Of a stretch of 64,000 nt of DNA, positions 41,508 through 50,208 are shown piece by piece. The position numbers and the translations under genes are program-made. Positions within the stretch are counted from its first letter, which is position 1; each line of letters starts with the position of its first letter. The notes beneath the pieces are model-generated. The model ran no database searches. It had not been told where the DNA came from and saw nothing but the letters and a program-made list of their open reading frames with translations. The stretch is from Myxococcota bacterium (GTDB lineage: Bacteria; Myxococcota; B64-G9). Location: the NCBI GenBank assembly GCA_022710975.1, contig JAKLGA010000014.1:62001-126000 (forward strand), written 5' to 3'.

Positions 41508-44450
41508 TCAGCGCCCGCCGAGGGCGTGCTCGGCGCGCTCGATCAGCTCGAGCTGGCAGTCCCGGTTGAGATCGACGAAGTAGGCGTTGTAGCCCGAGAT
41601 GCGCACGATGAGATCGCGGTGGGAGTCGGGGTCCAGCAGGGCCTCGCGCAGCGCCGCCGAGCTCATGACGTTGAGCTGCATCTGCATCCCGCCCAGCTCG
41701 AAGTAGGCCCCGGTGTAGGCCGCCAGGCGCTCGACCACCCGCGCGTGCGGGTCCTGGGCCCCGGGCGCGACCTTCACGTTGAAGGCCAGGTTGTTCGGCA
41801 TGCACCCGCTCGGCAGGCCGGCCACGGCGCGGATCTGCTCGGTCAGCCCGGCCCCGGCGAGCTGCGAGGGGGTCAGCCCCGGGGTGAAGGGCTTGCCCCG
41901 CCGCCGGCCGCTGGGCAGGGCCCCGGACAGGAGCCCGAAGGCCACGTGGTTGGACATGCTCCAGTAGCCCGGCAGGTAGCGCCCGCCGCGGTAGTGCGGC
42001 TGCGCCCGGAACCGCTCCTGCACGAAGGCCATCAGCGCCGCCGCCAGCTCGCCGGGCAGCGGCTGGGTCTGGCCGAACTTGGGCGCGCCGGTGAGCAGGC
42101 GCGCGAGCACGCGCTCGTGCCCGACGAAGTCCGCCGCCAGCGCGGCCAGCAGCTCGGGGAAACCGAGCTCGCGGCGCTCGTAGACCAGGACGCGGATGGC
42201 GCACAGGCTGTCGACCACGTCGGTCAGGCCGATCATGGCCGTGCCGCTCGAGTTGTACTCGGCCCCGCCGTCGATGACGTCGCGGCCCGACTCGCGCGGC
42301 CCCAGGAACAGCGCGGACAGCAGCGGGCTCGGCTTGCAGGCCTGGTGGGCGCGGCCCAGCAGGTTGTTGGCCTCCACCGCGCGATCGATCAGCCAGCCGA
42401 GCTGGGTCCGGTAGGCCTCCAGGAAGGCCGCGAAGTCGGGCAGCGCCTGGGGCGCCGGCGTGCGCGGGCCCACCTGCTCCGCGAGCAGCGGGTGGCGGCC
42501 CTGGTGGAGCGCCATCTCCAGGGGCGCCACCAGGTTGAACATCATGCAGTTGGTGTGGCCGAAGTGGCGTCCGCAGCAGGTGGGCTCGACGCAGCCGGTG
42601 GCCGACCAGTCGCGGGCGTGCTCCAGGCGGAAGCCCTGGCCCACCAGGGCCGGCACGACCGCCGCGTCGTTGTGCATCGAGGGGGTGGCCCCGGTGATCA
42701 GGTTGACCTCGCACAGGCGCTGGAGGTAGGCCTCCGAGTTCACCCCCGGGGCGTAGCGCGCGTTGATGTTCGGATCGCGCAGCCCGAGCAGCTCGGTGGC
42801 CTTGAGGAACAGCCAGGTCGCGTCGCACACCGCGTCCCCGCCGTCGGGCAGCAGCCCGCCCAGCGTGATGACCTGATCGGAGGACGAGCCGCCGAACAGG
42901 CGGTTGCCCGCCTCGGGCACCAGCGGCAGGTGATCGGTGCACTTCAGCAGGAAGGCGCACACCAGCTCCAGCGCGGCGCGCACCCGCCGCTGGCGCTCGG
43001 CAGGATCGCTCGCGCCCTCGAGGTCGCGCCTGAGGTAGGGCTCCAGCCACACGTCCAGCCGGCCGATGCTCAGGCCGGCGTTCATGTTCTCCTGGTGCTG
43101 GCAGACCAGCAGGATCCAGGCCGCCTGCAGGGCCTCGCGCAGGGTGCGGGCCGGCCGGGCGGGTACGCGGGCGCAGGCCTCGGCCATGGCCTGGCAGCGC
43201 GCCCGCTCGTCGGGGTCCGCGCTCGTGGCCGCCCGCGCGGCCGCCTCCGCCGACAGGCGTCGGGCGTAGTCGAGCACGCCGTCGAGGGCCAGCGAGAGCC
43301 CGCGGTGGAAGTCGCGCCTGCCCGGATCCGCCTCGGCGCGCGCGGCGAGCTCGGCCTGGAGGTCGACGAGGCCTCGAGACAGCGCAGCGGGCAGGTCGAT
43401 GATGGTGTGCGAGACGGCCTGGGTCTTCCACAGGAAGTACAGCACGAAGCGCTCGTCCAGCCGGAGCGCCAGCGGATCGCCGTTCTGCCGCCGGGCCCAC
43501 TCGCGGATGTTGTCGTCCATCCAGAAGGGGAACACCTGGCGCGAGAGCACGGCCGCGTCCTCGGCCGACAGCCGGTAGGGGTTGAGCGCCCGCGCCTGCA
43601 CGCCCAGCAGCTCGGGCCAGATCCCCAGCCCGCCCGTCTCGGGGAAGATCTGCACGCCCAGGCGCTGCGCGGTGGTGGTGCCCGCCAGCAGGTCGTCCGC
43701 GTGGACGATGGCGCGCTTGTGGGTGAGCACGTGCGCGAGCACGCGGGCCTGGCGCAGCCCGGCGGGCTCGCCTGGCCGCTCCGCCCGCTCGCGCGCGCTG
43801 GCCTCGGTCCACAGCCGGGCGCGCTCCACGCACACGGCCGGTGGAGTGGTCCGGGCGGCCCACAGCAGGCGGTGCACCCGCGGCAGCTCGGCCAGGCTGA
43901 GGTCTGCCAGGTAGGGGTCTTCGAGCGCGCGCACCTCGGCGGCCGGGCGGGCGCGGCAGGGCTCCCCGACCCGCCGCACCGGGAACTCCTGCCAGGGACG
44001 GCGCGCGCGCGGATCACCGGCGTCCGGCGCGGGCGGCAGCACGCGCCCGCCCTGGCGGGCCGCGGCGGCCAGGTGGCCGAAGCGCAGCAGGTGGCTCAGG
44101 TTGCCCTCCACCGCCAGGCGGTTCTCCAGCATGAGCGACAGGGCGTCCCCGCGCGGGCCGAAGAAGGCGCGCAGATCGACGGGGGCGCGGAAGCGCAGCG
44201 TGGTGTCGGCCCCTGCCAGCGGGCCGAGGCCGACCCGCATGCGGCCGCCCGAGAAGATCGCGTGCACGCCGCGCCGGCCGTCCCCCAGGACGAGCTGCAG
44301 GCGGGCGCGGTAGCCGGGCGCGGGCGCCGCCAGCTCGCCGCGCAGCCGGGGGTGCAGCCGCAGGGTCGCGGCCATCAGGCCGAGCTTCAGCCAGGCCTCG
44401 GCCAGGGCCAGGCCGGCTTCCCAGGCGCGCGCGCGGGGGGAGGCGCTCAC
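41508..44450 (-). CDS. Glycyl radical enzyme with N-terminal SCP2-like domain
   Basis: 980 residues. The C-terminal ~850 residues are a pyruvate-formate-lyase-type barrel. The thiyl Cys620 lies in SATGCVEPTCCG, with Glu622 in the C-V-E arrangement of dehydratases and lyases, and the radical Gly953 lies in VRISGYNAYF. PFL itself has C-C at the active site, so this is not formate-lyase. In front, residues ~30-130 resemble SCP2 (LQLVLGDGRRGVHAIF, TTLRFRAPVDLRAFF, LAVEGNLSHLLRF), a lipid-binding fold, joined by a short Pro/Asp/Arg linker. The GTG start overlaps the gluzincin gene (GTGA). The activase follows. The substrate is unknown; the SCP2 domain suggests something hydrophobic, but that is inference. 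The enzyme works only without oxygen. Confidence 0.9.
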   Translation of the reverse strand: MSASPRARAWEAGLALAEAWLKLGLMAATLRLHPRLRGELAAPAPGYRARLQLVLGDGRRGVHAIFSGGRMRVGLGPLAGADTTLRFRAPVDLRAFFGPRGDALSLMLENRLAVEGNLSHLLRFGHLAAAARQGGRVLPPAPDAGDPRARRPWQEFPVRRVGEPCRARPAAEVRALEDPYLADLSLAELPRVHRLLWAARTTPPAVCVERARLWTEASARERAERPGEPAGLRQARVLAHVLTHKRAIVHADDLLAGTTTAQRLGVQIFPETGGLGIWPELLGVQARALNPYRLSAEDAAVLSRQVFPFWMDDNIREWARRQNGDPLALRLDERFVLYFLWKTQAVSHTIIDLPAALSRGLVDLQAELAARAEADPGRRDFHRGLSLALDGVLDYARRLSAEAAARAATSADPDERARCQAMAEACARVPARPARTLREALQAAWILLVCQHQENMNAGLSIGRLDVWLEPYLRRDLEGASDPAERQRRVRAALELVCAFLLKCTDHLPLVPEAGNRLFGGSSSDQVITLGGLLPDGGDAVCDATWLFLKATELLGLRDPNINARYAPGVNSEAYLQRLCEVNLITGATPSMHNDAAVVPALVGQGFRLEHARDWSATGCVEPTCCGRHFGHTNCMMFNLVAPLEMALHQGRHPLLAEQVGPRTPAPQALPDFAAFLEAYRTQLGWLIDRAVEANNLLGRAHQACKPSPLLSALFLGPRESGRDVIDGGAEYNSSGTAMIGLTDVVDSLCAIRVLVYERRELGFPELLAALAADFVGHERVLARLLTGAPKFGQTQPLPGELAAALMAFVQERFRAQPHYRGGRYLPGYWSMSNHVAFGLLSGALPSGRRRGKPFTPGLTPSQLAGAGLTEQIRAVAGLPSGCMPNNLAFNVKVAPGAQDPHARVVERLAAYTGAYFELGGMQMQLNVMSSAALREALLDPDSHRDLIVRISGYNAYFVDLNRDCQLELIERAEHALGGR

Positions 44451-46513
44451 GGCTCCGCCCCCCAGGGCTCGCGCCAGAAGTCGTCCTCGAGCTCCCCGGC
44501 GGAGCGGCCGAAGGCGAGCGCCAGGGCCTCGGCCGGCTCCCGGCCCGCGCGCAGCACGGCCAGGAGCACCATGACGCGATCCAGCCCGTGCCGGGCGATG
44601 AGCCAGTGCGCCATGCCGTGCGCCTGCAGGTACACGTCTCCGAGCGCCTCCGGATCGCCGGCCCGGGCGCCGAAGGCCTCGTCGAGCGCGTCCCAGGCCA
44701 CCCCGCCCGCGCGCCCCAGGGCGGCCAGCCCGCGGGCCTGCGCGGCGGAGAAGGGCCCGGTGGCCCACTGGGCCAGCCCCTCGGACAGCCAGCGCGGCGC
44801 GCGGGTGTAGGAGAGCTCGTCCACGTAGCGGTGGGCCAGCTCGTGCACCAGGATGTCCAGCCAGACCGCGCGGCTCCGGGCCGGGGCGTGGAAGGTGATC
44901 ACCCGGCCGAGGGCGTAGGCCCCGGTCTGGTGCGGCCCCACCCCCACCCCGGCCCGCTCCTGGAAGGCCCGCCGGTTGGCGAACACCAGCAGCTCCAGCG
45001 GGCCGCGCAGGCGATGCTCGAACACGCCCGAGGTCAGCGCGTGGGCCCGCTCCAGCGTGTCGCGCAGCCGGCCGGCGTCCAGGCCCTCGGGCAGCGTCGC
45101 GCGCACCTCGAGCTCGCCCACCCGGAAGCGTTCGTCGCGCGCCCGCTCCGGCAGTGCGCGCACGCCGTACAGCCGGTCCTCGAGCTCCGCGCGGCCGAGC
45201 GCGCCGGGCGGCAGGGCCAGGGCGGCGCGGAAGGCCGCCTCGGCCCGCTCCCAGGCGCCCCGGCGCAGCCACACCTCGCCGAGCTCGGCCTGGGCGTCGG
45301 CCGAGCCCGGGTCGGCCTCGAGCGCGGCCCGGCGGCGCTCGAAGCGCCGCGCCTGGGCCTCGATCAGCGCGCGCAGCCCGTCGGCCGCGAAGCCGCTCCC
45401 GCGGGCCTCCAGCGCGGTGCGTTCGAGGAGCGCGCGGGCATCCTCCCAGCGGGCCGCGGCGGTCAGGCCGAACACCCTGCGCGTGCGGCAGCGGAGCCAC
45501 TGCGCCCGGCAGCGCCGGGCCTGGTCCGCGCTGGCCTCGCGCAGCGCGGGTGGCACGTCGGTCCGCCCGGCCAGCGCCAGGTAGCGCCGGCGCGCCTCGG
45601 CGAAGGTCACCTCGGCCCAGGCGTGGTCGCGGGCGGCGAGCAGCAGCTCGGCCAGCTCCACGAGCGGTTCGGGGTTGTCGGGGTCCAGGCGGCCGGCCTC
45701 GTCGAAGGCCTCCTCCGCCGAGCGCAGCAGGCCCAGCGCCCGGACGTGCTGCCCGGTGGCCTGGGCGTACACCCACAGGCCCCCGCGCAGCTTGCCCAGC
45801 GCCCGCTGCAGCCCGGCCGCGAGCGGCTCGCGGATCGCGGCGGCCTCCAGATCCCGGACGGCCGTCTGCAGCATGGACTCGGCCGAGGCGTAGTTGGCCC
45901 GGGCCACCGCCATCTCGGCCAGGGTGCCGGTCAGCGCCGCGCGCACGAACAGGAGCTCCGGCGCGTCCGGGTGCTGGCGCAGGCCGCGCTCCAGGGTCTC
46001 GGCGGCCCGATCCAGCTCCCCGGCCTCCACGTGCGCCCGGGCCAGCAGCGCCCAGCGCATGGCCGACGCGGGCCCGTCGGCCAGCAGGGCCTGGAGCGCC
46101 TCCACGGCCGGCGCCGGCTGGCCGGTCATGACCAGATCGAAGGCCACCCGCTCCAGCGCCTGGCGCACCTGGCGCGAGAAGTCCGGGCCGAGCGGGTCGC
46201 CGCGCGTGGCCAGCATGAGCGCCAGCAGCCCTTGCCGCGCGGGCGCGAGCCGGCGCGCGCTGGCCAGCGCGTGGCAGGCCGACAGGGCGCCCTCGAGCGT
46301 GGCGCGCCGCGCGGGCCCGGGGGCCTCGGCCAGGCCGGGCAGGAGCGCCAGGTACAGCTCGAGCGCCTGGCCGGAGTCCCCGGCCTCGAGCGCCCGGGCC
46401 GCCGCCTGGAGCAGGGGTCCGGCCCGCGCCTCGTCCGCCCGGGCAGGGGCCGGGGCGCCCGCGAGCGCGGCGGGCACCCCCAGGAAGACGAGCAGCCAGG
46501 TCAGGCGGCGCAC
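44447..46513 (-). CDS. Exported TPR protein with C-terminal gluzincin peptidase (MA-like) domain
   Basis: 688 residues. A signal peptide MRRLTWLLVFLGVPAALAGAPAPARA is followed by a long array of TPR-like helical repeats (~30-460), then a zinc peptidase domain. The HExxH motif is HELAH (His557, Glu558, His561), with WLSEGLAQW supplying the third ligand Glu in the gluzincin manner, and a YLQAHGMAHWLI helix follows. Proteins of this layout (Peptidase_MA_2-like) are periplasmic or extracellular and largely uncharacterised. The ATG is clear and lies 13 bases after the PPC-lipoprotein stop. Its stop overlaps the GRE start by four bases, an unusual pairing of an exported protein with an anaerobic cytoplasmic enzyme. 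Confidence 0.83.
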   Translation of the reverse strand: MRRLTWLLVFLGVPAALAGAPAPARADEARAGPLLQAAARALEAGDSGQALELYLALLPGLAEAPGPARRATLEGALSACHALASARRLAPARQGLLALMLATRGDPLGPDFSRQVRQALERVAFDLVMTGQPAPAVEALQALLADGPASAMRWALLARAHVEAGELDRAAETLERGLRQHPDAPELLFVRAALTGTLAEMAVARANYASAESMLQTAVRDLEAAAIREPLAAGLQRALGKLRGGLWVYAQATGQHVRALGLLRSAEEAFDEAGRLDPDNPEPLVELAELLLAARDHAWAEVTFAEARRRYLALAGRTDVPPALREASADQARRCRAQWLRCRTRRVFGLTAAARWEDARALLERTALEARGSGFAADGLRALIEAQARRFERRRAALEADPGSADAQAELGEVWLRRGAWERAEAAFRAALALPPGALGRAELEDRLYGVRALPERARDERFRVGELEVRATLPEGLDAGRLRDTLERAHALTSGVFEHRLRGPLELLVFANRRAFQERAGVGVGPHQTGAYALGRVITFHAPARSRAVWLDILVHELAHRYVDELSYTRAPRWLSEGLAQWATGPFSAAQARGLAALGRAGGVAWDALDEAFGARAGDPEALGDVYLQAHGMAHWLIARHGLDRVMVLLAVLRAGREPAEALALAFGRSAGELEDDFWREPWGAEP

Positions 46514-46526
46514 GCGGGCCTCGGGC

Positions 46527-49500
46527 TCAGATCGGCAGCTTCAGCAGCACGCCGCAGTCGGTGTTGTCCGCGCCCGGCGTGCCGCGGTCCCCGTCCCCGT
46601 AGGTGGTCCCGGCCGGGGTGCGGCACCAGAAGGCGGGATCGTCGTTGGAGGCCGGATCGGCGTGGTCGAGGTCGAGCTGCAGGCTGGCGCCCGGCGAGGA
46701 GGGGAAGCAGCCGGCGCCGACGTCGCAGTAGCTGGCCTGGTCCACCACGGTCGCGCCGCGCCGCAGGAAGACGGTCTCGCCGGCGGTGTCGTTGTTGAGG
46801 ATGCCCTGGTTGCCACCCCAGGCCCAGTCCACCGGCGCGCCGCCGTTCTGGTTCAAGTTGGCGCTCACCCCCAGGACCGCGTAGGCGCCGGGAGCGACGA
46901 ACACATCCACCCCGATCGAGAAGTTGTTGGCGGCCAGATCGGAGAAGGTCAGCCCGCGCAGGTTGACCGTGTCCGCGGCGATGCTCATCACCTCGACGTA
47001 CTCACCGTACCGGTCGAGCACGAGGTTCGGGTCGTACATGATCTCGGTGATGACCAGATCGCCGGCGTTGGCGAAGCGGCCCACGCAGGTGCTGGCCTGG
47101 CACAGACCGCCCGAGGTGGTGCAGTCCTGCTGGGTGGCCGGTGGGTAGCTGCAGCTCGCCGCGCCCAGGTCGTTGGCGCACACCCCCTGGTAGGTGGTCA
47201 GGATGTTGCCCACGCAGGCAGGCGGCGGGACGGCGGTGCAGGGGCTCGGGTCGCACGGGTCCGGCAGCACCGTGGCGCCGAGCTGGTAGACGTTGTGCGC
47301 TCCGGCCACGCCGTAGACGCGCACGTAGTGGGTGGCGGCGCCGGCCGTGGTGTTGGTGGCGGCGGCCTGCTCGAAGTCGCTGGCCGTGGCGCTGGTGGCC
47401 AGCACGGTGCTGCCGTCGGGGCCGACGACCTGCAGGCTGAGATCGCCCGCAGCGTGGGTGAAGTCGATCCGGCCGCGCAGCGTCTGCTGCGGGGCCAGGC
47501 TGACCGAGAACCAGTCGTCGTCGTTGCCGCAGGCCACCAGGTCCGGGTAGAGCTGGCCCGGGGTGACCGCGGAGGCCGTGGCGGCCGCGTCGTTCTCCTC
47601 CCGGGCGTCGTCCTGGCAGCCCGAGACGCAGGCCGTCCCCTGGCACACCTCGAAGGGCCAGGCGCAGTCGGCCGTGCCCAGGCAGTCCACGCAGGCCGGG
47701 GCCGCCGGGTTGCAGCGCAGGCCCTGGAGCAGGCAGTCGGTCTGGCTGGCCGGGTAGCTGCAACTCGCCCCGCCCAGGCCGTCGGGCAGGCACTGGGGCA
47801 GGTAGGTCACCAGGGTCTCGCCCTGGCACACGGGCGGCGGGATCGCGTCGCACGGGCTCGGCAGGCAGGGATCGTCGGTGCGCGCGGTCAGCAGCGAGTA
47901 CAGGTTGTGCGCCCCGGCCACGCCGAACACCCGCAGGAAGTAGGTGCCGCTCCCCCCGGCCGGCAGGGTGTAGTCGACCAGCTCGTCGTCCAGGCCGCCG
48001 TGGGAGCTCGCCACCAGGCTCACGCCGTCCGGGCCGAGCAGATCGAGGTCGAGGTTGCCGTCGGCGTGGGTGAAGCCGAGCAGGACCTCGAAGCGGTCGC
48101 CCTGCTCGAGCGCCACCTGGTACCAGTCCTCGTCGCCCGAGCACAGCACGCGGTCGGACAGCAGGTCGTCCGGCTGGATGGCGCCGGCCTCGGCCGCGGC
48201 GTCGTCGGGCTCGCCGACGTCGTCCTGGCAGCCGGCCGCGCACAGGCCCGCCAGGCACACCTCGAAGGGCCAGACGCAGTGCGCGTCCGAGAGGCACTCC
48301 ACGCAGGCCGCCGAGGCAGCGTCGCAGAGCCGGCCCTGGGCCGCGCAGTCCACCACCTGATCGACGGGGTAGTCGCAGGTGGGCAGGTCGTTCACCAGGC
48401 TGCACTCCCCGCGGTAGGTGGTCAGGCTCTGCCCGGCGCACTCCGCGGCCGGGATCAGGGTGCACGGGCTGGGGATGCACGCATCGAGGCTGGAGGTGGT
48501 CAGCAGGGAGTAGACCGCCTGGGAGCTCCCGGCGCCCACCACCCGCAGGAAGTGGCGGCCGCCCTGGCCCGCCTGGACGGTGTGGTGCACCCCGGCCGGC
48601 ACGTCGGGGCCGGTCGAGATCTCCAGCACGGTGACGCCGTCCGGGGCCAGCAGGGCCAGGTCCAGATCGCCCTGGAGCGCGTCGTGGCTCACCGTGGCGG
48701 TGAGCACCGTGCCCTCCTGCATGTCCAGCCCGAACCAGTCCTGATCCCCGCCGCACAGCACCAGGCTGGCCAGGCTGGTGTCGGTGGTGATGACCGAGGC
48801 CGAGGCGCTGGTGTCGTCGGGCTCGCGCAGATCGTCCTGGCAGCCGGCCGCGCACAGGCCCGCCTGGCACACCTCGAAGGGCCACTCGCACTCGGCGTCC
48901 GTGAGGCAGTCCACGCAGGCCGGCGCGAGGGGATCGCAGCGCTGGCCCTGGGTCGCGCAGTCGGTGGTCTGGTCCGCAGGGTAGCTGCAGCTCGGGGCCT
49001 GGTCGACCACCTCGCACTCTGCCCGGTAGCTGGTCAACACCTCGCCCACGCAGGCCAGCGCGGGGATCTGGGTGCACGGGTCGGGCAGGCAGGGATCGTC
49101 CAGGCAGGCCCCCGCGATGCAGCGCTCCCCCGCGGCGCACTGGCCGTCGGTCAGGCAGGCCACGCAGGCCAGCCCGACAGGATCGCAGTGCAGGCCCTGG
49201 GCCGCGCAGTCGATGGTCTGGTCCACGGAGTAGGCGCACACGGGCGCGCCGCCCGAGGCGGTGCAATCCCCCCGGTAGCTGACGAGCTGCTCGACCAGGC
49301 ACTCGGTGGGGGGGACCTGGCTGCAGGGATCGGGCATGCACGGATCGCTGCCGCCGGTTACCGTGATGACCAGCCGGTAGGAGCTCCACACGCCCGGGGC
49401 GGGGCTCACCCTCACGAAGTACTCGCCCTCGGCGCCGATGGTCTGCACCAGCTCGAGGCCGTCGGCCACGCGGGTGCCGCTGCCCACCTCGCTCGTGCCG

Positions 49501-50054
49501 TCCGGGGCGATCAGCACCAGCAGCAGCTCGCCGGCGCTCGGCTCGTAGGCCACGCGGGCGGTCAGCTCGGCCGTGGCGGTGAGCCGGATGCGGAACCAGT
49601 CCTGGTCTCCCTCGCACGCGCTCAGGCCGGGCCAGTCCTCGTTGCCCCGCAGGGCCGTGGCCTGGGCCGCCGTGTCGTTCTCCTCGCGCGCGTCGGGCGC
49701 GCAGGGCTGGACGCAGGTGTGCTCGCGGCACAGCAGGCCCTGCACCGGGCAGTCGGCGTCCACCAGGCAGGCCACGCAGGTCACCGAGTCGGGATCGCAC
49801 CGCTGCACGCCGCAGTCACGGCTGTCGGCCACCTCGTAGGTGCAGTCGGGCTCGCCGGCGTTGTCGAGGCAGGCCGGGCGGTAGGTGGTCACGGAGTTGC
49901 CGGCGCAGGCGTCCGGCGGCACCTGGGTGCACGGGTTCGGCGTGCACGGGTCCACGGGGTCGCCGCCGCCGCCGCCGCAGGCGGCCAGCCAGAGCCCGAG
50001 GACGCTGCAGCCCAGGAACCGGACATGCCTCGACGCGAATCCATCCGTGCACAT
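46527..50054 (-). CDS. Large lipoprotein with six Cys-rich modules, four PPC domains and a lamin-tail domain
   Basis: 1175 residues. The signal ends LWLAAC, followed by GGGGG. Six homologous Cys-rich modules each start DPCxPxPCTxxP and end near C-x-D/E-x2-C. Four modules are followed by a pre-peptidase C-terminal (PPC) beta-sandwich with the motif E-x-DD/ND...DQDWF (EENDTAAQA, REPDDTSAS, GEPDDAAAE, REENDAAAT). The C-terminus is an LTD (NAGDLVITEIMYDP..., DTAGETVFLRRG). PPC domains usually accompany secreted peptidases, but no catalytic site is visible, so a surface-binding role is likely. ATG at 50054 has GGAGG upstream and a -10/-35 pair at 50093-50121. It heads a minus-strand run continuing into the gluzincin gene. 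Confidence 0.85.
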   Translation of the reverse strand: MCTDGFASRHVRFLGCSVLGLWLAACGGGGGDPVDPCTPNPCTQVPPDACAGNSVTTYRPACLDNAGEPDCTYEVADSRDCGVQRCDPDSVTCVACLVDADCPVQGLLCREHTCVQPCAPDAREENDTAAQATALRGNEDWPGLSACEGDQDWFRIRLTATAELTARVAYEPSAGELLLVLIAPDGTSEVGSGTRVADGLELVQTIGAEGEYFVRVSPAPGVWSSYRLVITVTGGSDPCMPDPCSQVPPTECLVEQLVSYRGDCTASGGAPVCAYSVDQTIDCAAQGLHCDPVGLACVACLTDGQCAAGERCIAGACLDDPCLPDPCTQIPALACVGEVLTSYRAECEVVDQAPSCSYPADQTTDCATQGQRCDPLAPACVDCLTDAECEWPFEVCQAGLCAAGCQDDLREPDDTSASASVITTDTSLASLVLCGGDQDWFGLDMQEGTVLTATVSHDALQGDLDLALLAPDGVTVLEISTGPDVPAGVHHTVQAGQGGRHFLRVVGAGSSQAVYSLLTTSSLDACIPSPCTLIPAAECAGQSLTTYRGECSLVNDLPTCDYPVDQVVDCAAQGRLCDAASAACVECLSDAHCVWPFEVCLAGLCAAGCQDDVGEPDDAAAEAGAIQPDDLLSDRVLCSGDEDWYQVALEQGDRFEVLLGFTHADGNLDLDLLGPDGVSLVASSHGGLDDELVDYTLPAGGSGTYFLRVFGVAGAHNLYSLLTARTDDPCLPSPCDAIPPPVCQGETLVTYLPQCLPDGLGGASCSYPASQTDCLLQGLRCNPAAPACVDCLGTADCAWPFEVCQGTACVSGCQDDAREENDAAATASAVTPGQLYPDLVACGNDDDWFSVSLAPQQTLRGRIDFTHAAGDLSLQVVGPDGSTVLATSATASDFEQAAATNTTAGAATHYVRVYGVAGAHNVYQLGATVLPDPCDPSPCTAVPPPACVGNILTTYQGVCANDLGAASCSYPPATQQDCTTSGGLCQASTCVGRFANAGDLVITEIMYDPNLVLDRYGEYVEVMSIAADTVNLRGLTFSDLAANNFSIGVDVFVAPGAYAVLGVSANLNQNGGAPVDWAWGGNQGILNNDTAGETVFLRRGATVVDQASYCDVGAGCFPSSPGASLQLDLDHADPASNDDPAFWCRTPAGTTYGDGDRGTPGADNTDCGVLLKLPI

Positions 50055-50092
50055 CCGCTCGCCTCCTTGAAAACCGCTGCCGGCCTCGGTCT

Positions 50093-50121
50093 TTTTTATC
50101 TCATCTGGCTGGAAAACGAAA
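50093..50121 (-). promoter_or_regulatory. Promoter of the PPC lipoprotein gene
   Basis: On the minus strand, TTTCGT (50116-50121) and TAAAAA (50093-50098) are 17 bp apart in the AT-rich part of a 154-bp divergent gap. Confidence 0.45.
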
Positions 50122-50145
50122 CCCGGTCTCCGGCCGCGCCGCGAG

Positions 50146-50175
50146 TTCGCGTGGACCGGGCTTCCATTGTAGAAT
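50146..50175 (+). promoter_or_regulatory. Promoter of the Ig-like-repeat gene
   Basis: TTCGCG (50146-50151) and TAGAAT (50170-50175) are 18 bp apart. The ATG at 50209 has AGGAGGTGG just upstream. Confidence 0.45.
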
Positions 50176-50208
50176 GGGCCGCCCCGTAGATCCGCCAGGA
50201 GGTGGAGC

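Noticed and set aside
41508-44450. Annotation as pyruvate formate-lyase
   Set aside because: The active site has a single Cys in GCVEP rather than the Cys-Cys pair of PFL, so formate-lyase activity is unlikely.
45894-50189. 1431-residue plus-strand open frame opposite the gluzincin and PPC genes
   Set aside because: Antisense to genes with strong signal peptides and domains; its product is repetitive Val/Ala/Gly/His shadow.
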